Virus record (IMG/VR): IMGVR_UViG_3300030106_005739
Span: 1 to 39,539 of that record
Source: a virus
Strand: one strand, 5' to 3'
DNA: 39,539 nt
Shown piece after piece: positions 16,195-23,402 of this stretch. Numbering within the stretch: the first letter of the stretch is position 1; every line of letters starts with the position of its first letter. The notes beneath the pieces were generated by a model that saw only the letters and a list, made by a program, of their open reading frames with translations, was not told the origin of the DNA and made no database searches. The position numbers and the translations under genes are program-made.

Positions 16195-17509
16195 CGCTGA
16201 ACTGCATTTTACGTCCCACCCACATCACCTCGTCCCGGTTGATGTGCCGGTAGAGGCCGTGTCGGAACTTGTCTACGCCAATCTCAGCATGAGATGGCGA
16301 CCCCTCTCCCACCCTATGTGGAAGCCAGGGAACCAGGGTCAGGTCAGCATCGTCCTCGATGGAGCCCGTCCCCTTGGAGTCTGAGATGTGGGGCCGCTTC
16401 TTGGTCCGCTTGGCCTCAAGAGTAGGCTGGGACAGCATGATGACCACACACCCAAGCTCCACAGCCAGCAGCTTGAGCCCTCGGCTATTTGCCGATAGGC
16501 CGTCTGACTGGCTGGCATCACGGCGGCTAGAGCCGCCACGCATTAGCTGTAGGTAGTCTACGACTATGACCATTGGCTTGCTGTGCTGAGCAGCAAGCCT
16601 CCTGGCGTTACGCCTGATGGCCGGGATGGACCCACAGGATGGGCCAACGACCTCGATGGGCATAGCGCACACCTGGTCCGCTGACCCGTGAATCCTGGAC
16701 AGCGCCAGGGGGTCAAGCCCAGGCTGCGCTTGGTCCTGCACAGACACCCCGCTCAGTGCGCCGACAAGCCTGCCGTACACCTCTGTAGCGGACATCTCGT
16801 AGGAGCAGATGAGCACGGGGTGCCCAGCGGTGGCAGCAGACAGCGCGAAGTTGTTGACGGCCAGGGCGCTCTTGCCATGGCCAGACGCACTCATCACAAC
16901 CACCTGCCAGCCAGGGCGGAAGCCGCCCCCAATCATCCGGTCCAGGACGGCGATGCCGCTGGGGATGAACTCATCCACCAGGGTTCCCTCCTGGATTCCA
17001 ATGACCTTTCGGATGTGCTCTGCTACGCCGTCGAACGAGGACACGGTGTCCCCGTTGTTGCCCCTGCTGTGCAGCACGCGGAGCGCCTCCTCGCTCTGGT
17101 CGAGCGCCTCGTTGGCGGGCAGGTCAGTGTACCCAAGGCGCACCACCTGCTCACCAGCGTCAATGATGGCCCGCTTGAGGCTCTTCTCGATGACCAGTTC
17201 GCAGTAGCGATTGAAGTGGCGAGTGTTGGCCGCCTTGGACAGAACCTTGTCCAGGGTCAGCACTCCGCCAAACCGCTCCCACCGACCACACTCCACGAGG
17301 TAGTCCTTGATGGACACCTCGTCAAACGTGCCGTGTCTCTGGTGTAGGGCTCGCATGGTGTCGAAGAGGATGCCGTACCTCTCGACGTAGAAGTCCTTGC
17401 GACCGAGGCCTGAGCCCTGGGCCTCGTCCATTAGGTTGGGCTGCACGAGGAGGCCTGCAAGCAGGCACTCCTCGGCATCCACGCACCTGGGCATGATTGG
17501 CTCACTCAC
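16163..17509 (-). CDS. dnaB: DnaB-like replicative helicase
   Basis: 448 residues, close to the usual DnaB length. The N-terminal domain (about 1-150) is followed by a RecA-like helicase domain. That domain has Walker A SASGHGKSA at 207-215, Walker B VIVVDYLQL at 314-322, the LSQ motif at 359-361, and the GSIEDDADL segment near 382-390 that in this family normally reads GSIEQDAD. It would unwind DNA ahead of a host polymerase, since no phage polymerase or primase is seen. Start ATG 17509 overlaps the upstream gene's end by eight bases. The replication cluster is minus strand and contiguous. Confidence 0.93.
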   Translation of the reverse strand: MSEPIMPRCVDAEECLLAGLLVQPNLMDEAQGSGLGRKDFYVERYGILFDTMRALHQRHGTFDEVSIKDYLVECGRWERFGGVLTLDKVLSKAANTRHFNRYCELVIEKSLKRAIIDAGEQVVRLGYTDLPANEALDQSEEALRVLHSRGNNGDTVSSFDGVAEHIRKVIGIQEGTLVDEFIPSGIAVLDRMIGGGFRPGWQVVVMSASGHGKSALAVNNFALSAATAGHPVLICSYEMSATEVYGRLVGALSGVSVQDQAQPGLDPLALSRIHGSADQVCAMPIEVVGPSCGSIPAIRRNARRLAAQHSKPMVIVVDYLQLMRGGSSRRDASQSDGLSANSRGLKLLAVELGCVVIMLSQPTLEAKRTKKRPHISDSKGTGSIEDDADLTLVPWLPHRVGEGSPSHAEIGVDKFRHGLYRHINRDEVMWVGRKMQFSDANPYASSEL

Positions 17510-18008
17510 CCTCCATTACCTCCGTGTAGTCAAAGTGGTGCTCAATATCGTGAATTGTGATGGTGTCATCGCTCTGGTCGACCACATCGCCAAACAGTGT
17601 GCAAACCCTACGCGGCACGGAGGCCTTCCCTCTGACGAATTGCGACCCGAGACGGGTAAGCGCCCACTTGCCGCTGCTTTTCTTTTTCGGGTCATCATTT
17701 GGCCCCTTCTGAATGAGGCCCCACCACCGTAGGCTAGCTAGCTGGTTGCTTCGAAGCAGCCATTTTGGCCCTTTCGTGATGTCCACCAGCACCGGGAGCA
17801 GGATGTCGTAACTGTAAGACTCTTTGGCCAGCCACAGCAGGCCTCTAGCCATCGTTTTGTTGATGGTTCTCCAGTAAGCCTGGGCCCAGCGGTCACAACA
17901 CGGGCAGTGGATGCCCTCTTTTACCCCATCACGGAGCCTGGTCCGGGCCTCTGCTAACGTTGTGCCACTGGTGAACATTTCCAGTTGTGCTTCCATCATT
18001 TCCCCCAT
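17502..18008 (-). CDS. Conserved phage protein with CPCC zinc-like motif
   Basis: 168 residues, ATG 18008. Near residues 34-40 is HCPCCDRW, a knuckle that could bind zinc with other ligands. It is followed by helical segments, then LRSNQLASLRWWGLIQK, which resembles a winged-helix recognition region. I recall relatives with the same order (cysteine knuckle, basic helices, LRSNQ...WWGL) in replication regions of other phages, all of unknown function. DNA binding at the replication fork or helicase loading is a plausible inference given that the helicase gene follows with an overlap. Confidence 0.65.
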   Translation of the reverse strand: MGEMMEAQLEMFTSGTTLAEARTRLRDGVKEGIHCPCCDRWAQAYWRTINKTMARGLLWLAKESYSYDILLPVLVDITKGPKWLLRSNQLASLRWWGLIQKGPNDDPKKKSSGKWALTRLGSQFVRGKASVPRRVCTLFGDVVDQSDDTITIHDIEHHFDYTEVMEGE

Positions 18009-18529
18009 CGGATGACAGGAGACTCGTAGGTCTCCAGGTGAGCGCCGTCCACAGACTCGCCCGCCTTGAGGGCGGAGCGCAGGGCGGACTTGTCTACTGA
18101 CTTCTTGATAAACTCCTCAGGGAGCTTGTCCTGGCTCTTGATGACAACCTCTTGCTTGAGGTTGGCAGGGTAGTACCGAATCCAGGAGCCGTCGGAGGTC
18201 TTGGCCTCTGTCTCCTGGGTCACGGTGAACCGCGCCTCCATGAGCATCAGGGCGGTGCCCTCAATCCTCTCCAGGGCCTTCTCCCTGCTCAGGCGTCGCT
18301 GCTTGAAGGCGTTCTCCTCGCTCTTGAGCGAGTCAATCTCCATCTTCATCCGGCTTCGGACGAAGCGGAGCGCGAGGAACTTGTCGTCAGCAAGCTCGAC
18401 CTCCTTGTCCAACTCTCGTTGGGCTCGGTCGATAGCCTCGTCGCCGTCGGCCATCATCAGGTCCGACACCTTGTCCCAGAGGGACATGGCGATGTCGAAC
18501 GAGGACTTCTTTTGGTTCTGTTCAGTCAT
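17996..18529 (-). CDS. Gp157-like phage protein
   Basis: 177 residues, ATG 18529. The central region (about 40-95) is a charged coiled coil, FVRSRMKMEIDSLKSEENAF. The C-terminal third reads LPEEFIKKSVDKSALRSALKAGESVDGA. That order (coiled coil, basic beta strands, then a VDK..LK.ALKAGE.V.GA motif) is typical of the siphovirus Gp157 family (Pfam PF05565), which travels with annealing proteins and SSB-like proteins. Its molecular role is unknown; a proposed link to phage resistance exists for the family founder. The gene context here matches. Confidence 0.75.
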   Translation of the reverse strand: MTEQNQKKSSFDIAMSLWDKVSDLMMADGDEAIDRAQRELDKEVELADDKFLALRFVRSRMKMEIDSLKSEENAFKQRRLSREKALERIEGTALMLMEARFTVTQETEAKTSDGSWIRYYPANLKQEVVIKSQDKLPEEFIKKSVDKSALRSALKAGESVDGAHLETYESPVIRWGK

Positions 18530-18875
18530 TGTACTGCCCCATGTCCAGTGTCACTCCGTGAACTTTGCAGACCGAGCGAAGACGGAGGACGTTCTTCATT
18601 CGCACGGGCTTGCCCCTCAGCCAGTTGCTGACGGACGTTGAGTGTACGCCCACCAGGACGGCCACGCTTTGCTGGTTGAGACCAGTCTTCTCCATCAACT
18701 CCCTGACGGCGGCCGAGTGGTCGCCCATGGGCTGCTCTTGGTTAGCAGCGATAGGTGGTGGGAAAGACAAGGGGACTGGCTTGTCGGCCAGCCCCCGAAG
18801 GTCTGTAGCAATCTCCTCCAGTAGCGTAGCTACTTGAAGGAACTTCTCTGACATCAGCTTGATGTGTTGTTCCAT
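18522..18875 (-). CDS. XRE-type helix-turn-helix protein (C-terminal domain)
   Basis: 117 residues, ATG 18875 with AGGAGAG just upstream. The N-terminal half is helical and polar. Residues about 56-112 form a helix-turn-helix of the XRE/Cro type, VRELMEKTGLNQQSVAVLVG and VHSTSVSNWLRGK. It therefore has the DNA-binding domain at the C-terminus, unlike the usual phage repressor. Placed inside the recombination and replication cluster, it may regulate that operon or help recognise an origin; neither is shown by the sequence. Confidence 0.75.
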   Translation of the reverse strand: MEQHIKLMSEKFLQVATLLEEIATDLRGLADKPVPLSFPPPIAANQEQPMGDHSAAVRELMEKTGLNQQSVAVLVGVHSTSVSNWLRGKPVRMKNVLRLRSVCKVHGVTLDMGQYND

Positions 18876-18884
18876 TGTTCTCTC

Positions 18885-19430
18885 CTAGAAAGGAATGTCG
18901 TCATCGTTCTCCACGGGATGCGTGGGCTTCACTGCGTTGGCCGCCCCAGCGGGTGCTGGCTTGAACCGCTTCACGTTGGTCTTGTCGCCGTACTGTTCGC
19001 TAGAGCGAATCTGCGTCTCCAGAGTCAGCACCTTGCCGACAAGCTCAGACGGCTCGTCCCAATCGGGATGACCACAGGCAAAGCCCATGGCTGCCATCTT
19101 CTCTCGGCCAATCCGCAGAGCGGTCGGCTTTGAGTGCAGGTAGAGCGACCAGTTCAGGATTTCATATCCTGAGTGGTTGCCCTCCAGGACCTTGAACTTG
19201 GTGAACAAGTTCAGGGACGGGTCTCCGACACCAACGGTGCCGTTCTTGGCGTCCTCGTCTCCGCAGTCCACGAGGTACTGCACCGACTCTCTCGACACAG
19301 TGTCCATGTTCTTCACGGGAACGAAGTTGCACTCGATAATCTCCACGACATAATCCCCGTTGGGGATTGTGCCGACTCGCGTCTGAGTGGATGGCCCGTC
19401 GGGCGCAAAGTTTGAGGACCGAAATCCCAT
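18885..19430 (-). CDS. DUF669-like single-strand DNA-binding protein candidate
   Basis: 181 residues from ATG 19430. An in-frame ATG six bases earlier touches the AGGAG (19437-19441) with no spacing, while 19430 has the normal six. The middle region (GDPSLNLFTKFKVLEGNHSG, then LNWSLYLHSKPTALRIGREK) resembles the DUF669 family found beside annealing proteins. The C-terminus is VENDDDIPF, the acidic tip typical of bacterial SSB proteins, which recruits partner proteins. Both context (next to the annealing protein) and tip support a role in coating single-stranded DNA. Confidence 0.75.
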   Translation of the reverse strand: MGFRSSNFAPDGPSTQTRVGTIPNGDYVVEIIECNFVPVKNMDTVSRESVQYLVDCGDEDAKNGTVGVGDPSLNLFTKFKVLEGNHSGYEILNWSLYLHSKPTALRIGREKMAAMGFACGHPDWDEPSELVGKVLTLETQIRSSEQYGDKTNVKRFKPAPAGAANAVKPTHPVENDDDIPF

Positions 19431-19440
19431 AGTCATCTCC

Positions 19441-20076
19441 TTATTGGTTGGCTGAAAGCCAGTCGTTGTAGGACGCCTTTCCGGCGTCTGAGTTGATGTA
19501 GTCGAGAAGTCGACTGCGCTGGTCGGAGGTCATGTTCCTGGGCTGTCGACGCCCGAGCGACTCGCACCATGCGGCCACGTCGGCATACTCCAGACCATTC
19601 ACACCAAGCTCCTTCTCGAAGAGCGCCTTGTCCTTGTCCCAATCGGGGTCAGACGGGGCGAACTTCCGAGTCATGTCCTGGACGTACTTGTTGTCATCGA
19701 ACTTGCCCAGGAACACATCGGCATTGAAGCCGAGGTAAGACAGGCACTTCGTGATGCCGTCGGTGACGCACTTCTTGAAGGCGTCCTCGTCAGGCCTGTC
19801 GCCATACCCCAGAGACTTCTGACCAAACTGCTCAACGCAGTTGTCGGTGTCGCCGTGCCACAGCGTGACCTTGATGACCACCGTGCCGTTGCCGGGGTAG
19901 ATGGGCTCGCCAGTGTACCAGCCCCAGCCGATGCCAGCAGGCCCGAAGACCTCCGTTGCGGCTCTGACCTGATACATCTGGTCGATGGCGGTGAAGCCGC
20001 CACGACTGTTCACTTGCTTGGTGTGGCCTGGGTCTGTCTCACAGACTTGGTTCCATATCTCCATGTTGTTAGCCAT
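19441..20076 (-). CDS. Single-strand annealing recombinase, Rad52/Sak-like
   Basis: 211 residues; ATG 20076 shares its A with the upstream TAA, preceded by AAGGAG. The N-terminal part has a beta-strand-rich core (GGFTAIDQMYQVRAATEVFG, WGWYTGE). Residues 96-131 carry DEDAFKKCVTDGITKCL and SYLGFNADVFLGKFDDNKYV, the helix-and-loop signature I know from phage Sak/Rad52-type annealing proteins. It would anneal complementary single strands during replication or repair. The next gene encodes an SSB-like partner. Exact subfamily (Sak, Sak3, Erf) is not decided. Confidence 0.85.
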   Translation of the reverse strand: MANNMEIWNQVCETDPGHTKQVNSRGGFTAIDQMYQVRAATEVFGPAGIGWGWYTGEPIYPGNGTVVIKVTLWHGDTDNCVEQFGQKSLGYGDRPDEDAFKKCVTDGITKCLSYLGFNADVFLGKFDDNKYVQDMTRKFAPSDPDWDKDKALFEKELGVNGLEYADVAAWCESLGRRQPRNMTSDQRSRLLDYINSDAGKASYNDWLSANQ

Positions 20077-20267
20077 TAGGCTTCTCCTTTGTTTTTTGAC
20101 AGATAGACGATGTAGCTGATGGCATCTTCAGCCTTGCTAAACTTCAGCCATGGGTCGTTGTTGATTCTCAACTCGAAAGGCTGTGGGTCGGACGTGCCGA
20201 GGTTCCACAGCGAAAGGCCAAGCGCCTCCATGTGTATGAGGACTTGGCCAAGGTGCTGGTTTGACAT
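20076..20267 (-). CDS. Small hypothetical protein
   Basis: 63 residues, ATG 20267 with a weak GAGG upstream. The sequence MSNQHLGQVLIHMEALGLSL is followed by LWNLGTSDPQPFELRINNDPWL, and the C-terminal AEDAISYIVYLSKNKGEA is helical. No domain recognised. It is coupled to the annealing-protein gene by a shared TAATG. It is preceded on its strand by the first hairpin of the intergenic family (20297-20330) but lacks the common start leader. Confidence 0.65.
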   Translation of the reverse strand: MSNQHLGQVLIHMEALGLSLWNLGTSDPQPFELRINNDPWLKFSKAEDAISYIVYLSKNKGEA

Positions 20268-20296
20268 CCGTAGCGCCTCGTTTGAAAGGGTGGTTA

Positions 20297-20330
20297 GTAT
20301 ACCCCCTTCACCGTAGTTCAGGGGGTATAC
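20297..20330. repeat. Intergenic hairpin family, copy 1
   Basis: Arms GTATACCCCC (20297-20306) and GGGGGTATAC (20321-20330) pair perfectly over 10 bp; a T-A pair extends it. The outer five pairs differ from most copies (GTATA instead of GTGTA) and the partner arm changes to match. No T-run follows on either strand. Confidence 0.85.
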
Positions 20331-20339
20331 GTAAGGCCG

Positions 20340-21092
20340 TTATCGAGCGAACATCGTCTCGACAATTCCACGAAAGGCAATCTGGATATTATCCAGTTGG
20401 CCGAACTTGCTGGCAGTGAACTGCTCAAGCTCCGTCAGGCGCTCTTCGATTGCCTTGAACCGAAGCTCGGCGCCCTCCAGTCGCTCCATGGTCCGCCGCT
20501 CGAAGTGCTCCAGGTCGGAGACCCTCGGCTCCACTTCGGCCATGTCGCGGAGGTCGCACGGCAGGTTTGCGAGCAAATCCTGGACGCTTTGGATACTCTC
20601 CTCCACCAGTTCGACCTGGCCATGGACATACTCCTGGGTTGCCAGGTCGGCGGCAGGAAGGCCGTTCTTGCTGCCGGTGACGTTCTCGATATGCTCAAAG
20701 CGCTGCTCCAGAGCCGCCTCCACGGCGATGACGTACTCCTTGCTGGCAAACTCGGCCCGAAGGTCATCGGTGGCCACGTCGACACTGGCGTCGACATACT
20801 CGCCAACGGTTTCGGTCCAGTCTCGGTACTCAAGACACTCCTCCACCTTGTCAGAGATGTCGGTGTCGCAGAAGAAGTCCTCTGCCTGACCGTAGGCCAG
20901 TTCACTCACCCGGTGGTGGAAGTCCTCGCTGTCGAGAACGTGCTCGGTCACTAGCTCGTGGTCAGAGGGCTCGATGTCCTCCTGGACCTTCGCAACGATG
21001 GCGCTGACAAGCGCCTGAGCCAGGGACTCGATGGTCGGGTTGTCGTTCTGAGAAGGCGTCTCCGCCACGTTGTTTGTGTTTGCAGTCTCCAT
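20340..21092 (-). CDS. Large acidic coiled-coil protein
   Basis: 250 residues, ATG 21092. The N-terminus is Asn/Thr/Glu-rich. The whole protein is acidic and helical, with long heptad-like stretches (EAALEQRFEHIENVTGSKNG, VEPRVSDLEHFERRTMERLE, LRFKAIEERLTELEQFTASK). No membrane segment. It may be a scaffold, an inhibitor or a structural filament of the early phase; no family recognised. It is the longest gene of the cassette region. It does not use the common leader, although a family hairpin lies 46 bases upstream. Confidence 0.7.
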   Translation of the reverse strand: METANTNNVAETPSQNDNPTIESLAQALVSAIVAKVQEDIEPSDHELVTEHVLDSEDFHHRVSELAYGQAEDFFCDTDISDKVEECLEYRDWTETVGEYVDASVDVATDDLRAEFASKEYVIAVEAALEQRFEHIENVTGSKNGLPAADLATQEYVHGQVELVEESIQSVQDLLANLPCDLRDMAEVEPRVSDLEHFERRTMERLEGAELRFKAIEERLTELEQFTASKFGQLDNIQIAFRGIVETMFAR

Positions 21093-21137
21093 GACTGATG
21101 CTCCATTGTGTTGGGCCGTGATTGGCCAAGGGGTTAT

Positions 21138-21170
21138 GTGTACCCCCTACACTTCGTTAGGGGGGTACAC
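21138..21170. repeat. Intergenic hairpin family, copy 2
   Basis: Arms GTGTACCCCC (21138-21147) and GGGGGTACAC (21161-21170), perfect over 10 bp, followed by the family flank GTAAAGGGCT on the plus strand. It lies between the structured RNA at 21181-21353 and the 250-residue gene. Confidence 0.88.
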
Positions 21171-21180
21171 GTAAAGGGCT

Positions 21181-21353
21181 GTTCGCTCCCCTCTCCCGCG
21201 ACCCAGGAATTGAACCTGGACGGCGCTTACCCCTTATGGGGCTTGCTCCACCTTGGGACCAGCCAAGGCGCGTCTACCCGGCTCGCAACTGGTTAGGAAG
21301 CGTGCCGCCCGGACGTCTCCGGGTTCCGCCAGCCGCGGGAGAGAGGAGCGAAC
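21181..21353 (-). ncRNA. Structured tRNA-like RNA, 173 nt
   Basis: Read on the minus strand, 22-base arms (21332-21353 and 21181-21202) pair with only two G-U wobbles. Just inside the 3' arm is a perfect T-arm, 5-bp stem CCAGG/CCTGG with loop TTCAATT (21203-21219), matching the B-box consensus GGTTCRANYCC. Just inside the 5' arm is TGGCGGAACCCGGAGACG, like a leucine-tRNA D-arm. Extra hairpins lie at 21308-21323, 21251-21268 and 21230-21241. About 143 nt separate the tRNA-like acceptor ends, too long for a standard tRNA, and I cannot place a 7-base anticodon loop. It could be a chimeric or decayed tRNA or a novel structured RNA. Confidence 0.6.
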
Positions 21354-21361
21354 AATCTTTG

Positions 21362-21715
21362 TCACCTGACCCGGTACAGGCCGGGTCGAATCTCCTCCAG
21401 AGGAGAATGAAGAAAGCCCTCATCGACGTAGGGCACCTTCATCATGATGTCTCCGTTGGAGTCGCGCCAGATTTCCCAGACGAAGCCTCCACGGGGGTCG
21501 CCTGTCGAACAGACGAACCGCACAGCGGAGAGGTCTCCGTCGACGTAAATCCTGGCGCTGTTCAGCCAATCGAGGGCATCTCCCTCCTCTGGCTCGTAGC
21601 CGTTCTCGGCTGCTGGGTTGGTGATACGCACTTCGCAGTTGCCGTCATAGCACTCGATTTGTGCGCTTGTGCCGCCGTCGATGTCGGCGTCTGAGTTGAT
21701 GAGAAGGAATGACAT
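21362..21715 (-). CDS. Small acidic cassette protein
   Basis: 117 residues from ATG 21715, chosen because it directly follows the common leader AACGGAGATTCCCA; a longer frame would start inside the hairpin upstream. The protein is acidic, with a probable beta-rich core (AQIECYDGNCEVRITNPAAE, ARIYVDGDLSAVRFVCSTGD, GFVWEIWRDSNGDIMMKVPY). It resembles small soluble phage proteins of unknown function. Part of the cassette array; the tRNA-like RNA follows nine bases after its stop. Confidence 0.7.
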   Translation of the reverse strand: MSFLLINSDADIDGGTSAQIECYDGNCEVRITNPAAENGYEPEEGDALDWLNSARIYVDGDLSAVRFVCSTGDPRGGFVWEIWRDSNGDIMMKVPYVDEGFLHSPLEEIRPGLYRVR

Positions 21716-21741
21716 TGGGAATCTCCGTTGTTGTGGGGTTA

Positions 21742-21775
21742 GTACAACCCCCTCACTGTTGTTCGGGGGGTGTAC
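21742..21775. repeat. Intergenic hairpin family, copy 3
   Basis: Arms GTACAACCCCC (21742-21752) and GGGGGGTGTAC (21765-21775) pair over 11 positions with one A-G mismatch. The outer five pairs are GTACA/TGTAC. The family leader and start codon follow on the minus strand. Confidence 0.8.
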
Positions 21776-21791
21776 GTAAAGGCTGCCAGCC

Positions 21792-22109
21792 TCACTCCTT
21801 GAGCTTGGCATCCTCCGAAGGAGGCAGAATTGCCTCGAAGATGTCGTAGTTCAGGTCGTTTCGGACCTGGCGTAGCTTGTGGTGCCAGTACTTGCCGTCG
21901 TGGGTGAACCCATACCGCTCAGGCCTGTCGTCCATGCGCCAGAAGACCCAATTGGGGCATCCGGTCACGATGTCGATGACCTGCTGTTTCCACACATGCT
22001 CTGGGAGGTCGGTGTCGACCTCACACAGGGCGGCTACGATTGGGTAGGCCATGTCTGCTTGGGCGCAGTGTGCCTCCCATGCTGCTTCTTCTCTTTGCTC
22101 TCGTGTCAT
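21792..22109 (-). CDS. Small cassette protein, Trp-rich
   Basis: 105 residues, ATG 22109 after the leader AACGGAAATTCCCA (one base off the consensus GGAGA). It has helical N-terminal half (EQREEAAWEAHCAQADMAYP) and a middle with VTGCPNWVFWRMDDRPERYG followed by FTHDGKYWHHKLRQ. It is soluble and near neutral. No family recognised. It lies between hairpin copies 3 and 4 in the cassette array. Confidence 0.7.
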   Translation of the reverse strand: MTREQREEAAWEAHCAQADMAYPIVAALCEVDTDLPEHVWKQQVIDIVTGCPNWVFWRMDDRPERYGFTHDGKYWHHKLRQVRNDLNYDIFEAILPPSEDAKLKE

Positions 22110-22137
22110 TGGGAATTTCCGTTGTTGGTTGGGGTTA

Positions 22138-22170
22138 GTATCCCCCCTTCATTTCATTCAGGGGGGATAC
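22138..22170. repeat. Intergenic hairpin family, copy 4
   Basis: Arms GTATCCCCCCT (22138-22148) and AGGGGGGATAC (22160-22170), perfect 11 bp. The outer pairs GTATC/GATAC differ from neighbours at two positions, with both arms changed. Loop TCATTTCATTC. Confidence 0.88.
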
Positions 22171-22181
22171 GTAAAGGGCTG

Positions 22182-22508
22182 CTACGCTTGGTACCAGCCA
22201 GCGGGGACCATGGAAATGGGAAGGCTGTCGAGCATTTCGCCAGCCTCGTTGAAGAGGCGTCGTGCGTCTGCTTCGTGGTCGCTTCCGTCGAGCACGAACT
22301 TGCGGCACATCATGAGCGCGGTTCTCGCATATGCCTTGGCGTCTCTTGCCATCATAATGGCATCGACTTGGGCCGTTGCGCTGTCCTTGCTGGCCTTGAT
22401 TTTGGCGTGCTCCAGGTTCCAGGAAGCAGCCTCGATGATGAGGGCAGTCGCCTCCTCGGTTCCGGCGTCGAAGCCGTCGGTGTGTGAGTGTGAGCAGCAG
22501 TTTTTCAT
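22182..22508 (-). CDS. Small helical cassette protein with Cys/His N-terminus
   Basis: 108 residues from ATG 22508, directly after the common leader AACGGAGAACCCCA. The N-terminus MKNCCSHSHTDGFDAG has a Cys-Cys and two His that could bind a metal. The remainder is Ala-rich and helical (ATALIIEAASWNLEHAKIKA, AIMMARDAKAYARTALMMCR). No family recognised. It lies between hairpin copies 4 and 5. Confidence 0.7.
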   Translation of the reverse strand: MKNCCSHSHTDGFDAGTEEATALIIEAASWNLEHAKIKASKDSATAQVDAIMMARDAKAYARTALMMCRKFVLDGSDHEADARRLFNEAGEMLDSLPISMVPAGWYQA

Positions 22509-22538
22509 TGGGGTTCTCCGTTGTTGTTGTGGGGTTAA

Positions 22539-22572
22539 GTACACCCCCTACACTTCGTTTCGGGGGGTGTAC
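22539..22572. repeat. Intergenic hairpin family, copy 5
   Basis: Arms GTACACCCCC (22539-22548) and GGGGGTGTAC (22563-22572), perfect 10 bp, loop TACACTTCGTTTCG. Family flanks are present on both sides. Confidence 0.88.
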
Positions 22573-22585
22573 GTAAAGGGCTAGG

Positions 22586-22975
22586 CTACTCGTTGCATCG
22601 GTTCCGCTGTGCTTCGGCGTCAGCCTCGAACTTCAGTTCGGCCTCGATGGCATCGGTCAACTCGTCTTCGATGCCGTGAGCCCAAAGCTCGACGGCGCAA
22701 GACAGGTAGAAGACCGCGAGGCCTGACCACGATTGGCCAGCGGGCGGCTGTGGAAGCTCCCCATAGGCGTCCTCGATGAATTGAAGCACGTCGTCGCCGT
22801 GCTCGTTCATGGTCTGCTTGGCGTCATAATAGGTCACGGCGGGCATGTATGCCCCAGAGGCGCAGCCTCCTTGAATGATGGCGGCGACGTCTGCCGCAAA
22901 AATGTTTTGCTCGATGAACGCTGGCACGTCCACGAGGTCAGCGATTTCTTCGTCGTAGTTCCACAGTGTGTCCAT
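22586..22975 (-). CDS. Cassette protein of a recurrent phage hypothetical family
   Basis: 129 residues, ATG 22975 after leader AACGGAGAAAATCCC. The segment VPAFIEQNIFAADVAAIIQG and then GCASGAYMPAVTYYDAKQTM, followed by HGDDVLQFIEDAYGELP and LAVFYLSCAVELWA, is one I recall from small hypothetical proteins in many phages. It is acidic, soluble and mostly helical. Function unknown. It lies between hairpin copies 5 and 6. Confidence 0.75.
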   Translation of the reverse strand: MDTLWNYDEEIADLVDVPAFIEQNIFAADVAAIIQGGCASGAYMPAVTYYDAKQTMNEHGDDVLQFIEDAYGELPQPPAGQSWSGLAVFYLSCAVELWAHGIEDELTDAIEAELKFEADAEAQRNRCNE

Positions 22976-23006
22976 GGGATTTTCTCCGTTGTTGTTGGGG
23001 TTGTTA

Positions 23007-23039
23007 GTACACCCCCTTCGTTTTACTCAGGGGGTGTAC
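23007..23039. repeat. Intergenic hairpin family, copy 6
   Basis: Arms GTACACCCCCT (23007-23017) and AGGGGGTGTAC (23029-23039), perfect 11 bp. The full 33-base unit, loop included, is identical to copy 7, suggesting recent duplication or recombination between them. Confidence 0.9.
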
Positions 23040-23048
23040 GTAAAGGGG

Positions 23049-23279
23049 TCAGTCGGGCTGAAGCCTCGCTTGTGCATCTTTTGCCTCATGCAGTGTGGCA
23101 AGCATCATCCGATATGCGACGTGTGCATACTCACGGTCAAGCGCGACTCCCCCGGTTGGCTCTCCGGCATCCTCTGCCATGCGGAAAGACTCTTCGCACT
23201 CCAGGATGTCTTGGTATTGGCCCTCAATGGATGAGCGGAGCGCTTCGACAATCACGCTTAGTTGGTCAAAGGTAAACAT
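23049..23279 (-). CDS. Small helical cassette protein
   Basis: 76 residues from ATG 23279, which directly follows leader AACGGAGATTCCCA; the longer frame to 23333 would begin in the decayed cassette upstream. The sequence starts MFTFDQLSVIVEALRSSIEG and continues with an acidic helix and EYAHVAYRMMLATLHEAKDA. It is probably a two- or three-helix bundle. No family recognised. The cassette's own upstream hairpin is missing or decayed (23280-23336). Confidence 0.7.
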   Translation of the reverse strand: MFTFDQLSVIVEALRSSIEGQYQDILECEESFRMAEDAGEPTGGVALDREYAHVAYRMMLATLHEAKDAQARLQPD

Positions 23280-23402
23280 TGGGAATCTCCGTTGTTGTTG
23301 GTTGTTGCAGCCGGGGGGCGAGGTCCGGTTCAAGCCCTACACGCCTTGTGGGTAGGTACGCCCTTGAGTGCTCATTTCTGGTTTCTCCGGTTTTGGGGTT
23401 AA
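23280..23402 (-). pseudogene. Decayed or near-empty cassette
   Basis: Here the regular hairpin-leader-gene pattern fails. After copy 7 and a degenerate leader (CGGAGAAACCAGAA) an ATG at 23375 opens only 12 codons (MSTQGRTYPQGV) and stops at 23337. The expected hairpin before the next gene is replaced by a GC-rich stretch with a CCGG...CCGG dyad, then the normal leader for 23279. The simplest reading is a cassette that has lost its gene and most of its hairpin. A real 12-residue peptide cannot be excluded. Confidence 0.45.

Noticed and set aside
16688-17347. Plus-strand frame of 219 codons opposite the helicase
   Set aside because: Antisense shadow; the minus-strand helicase has all its motifs.
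23310-23345. Second tRNA on the plus strand, because GGTTCAAGCCC matches the B-box
   Set aside because: The flanking bases do not form a T-arm stem and no acceptor or anticodon arm can be found.
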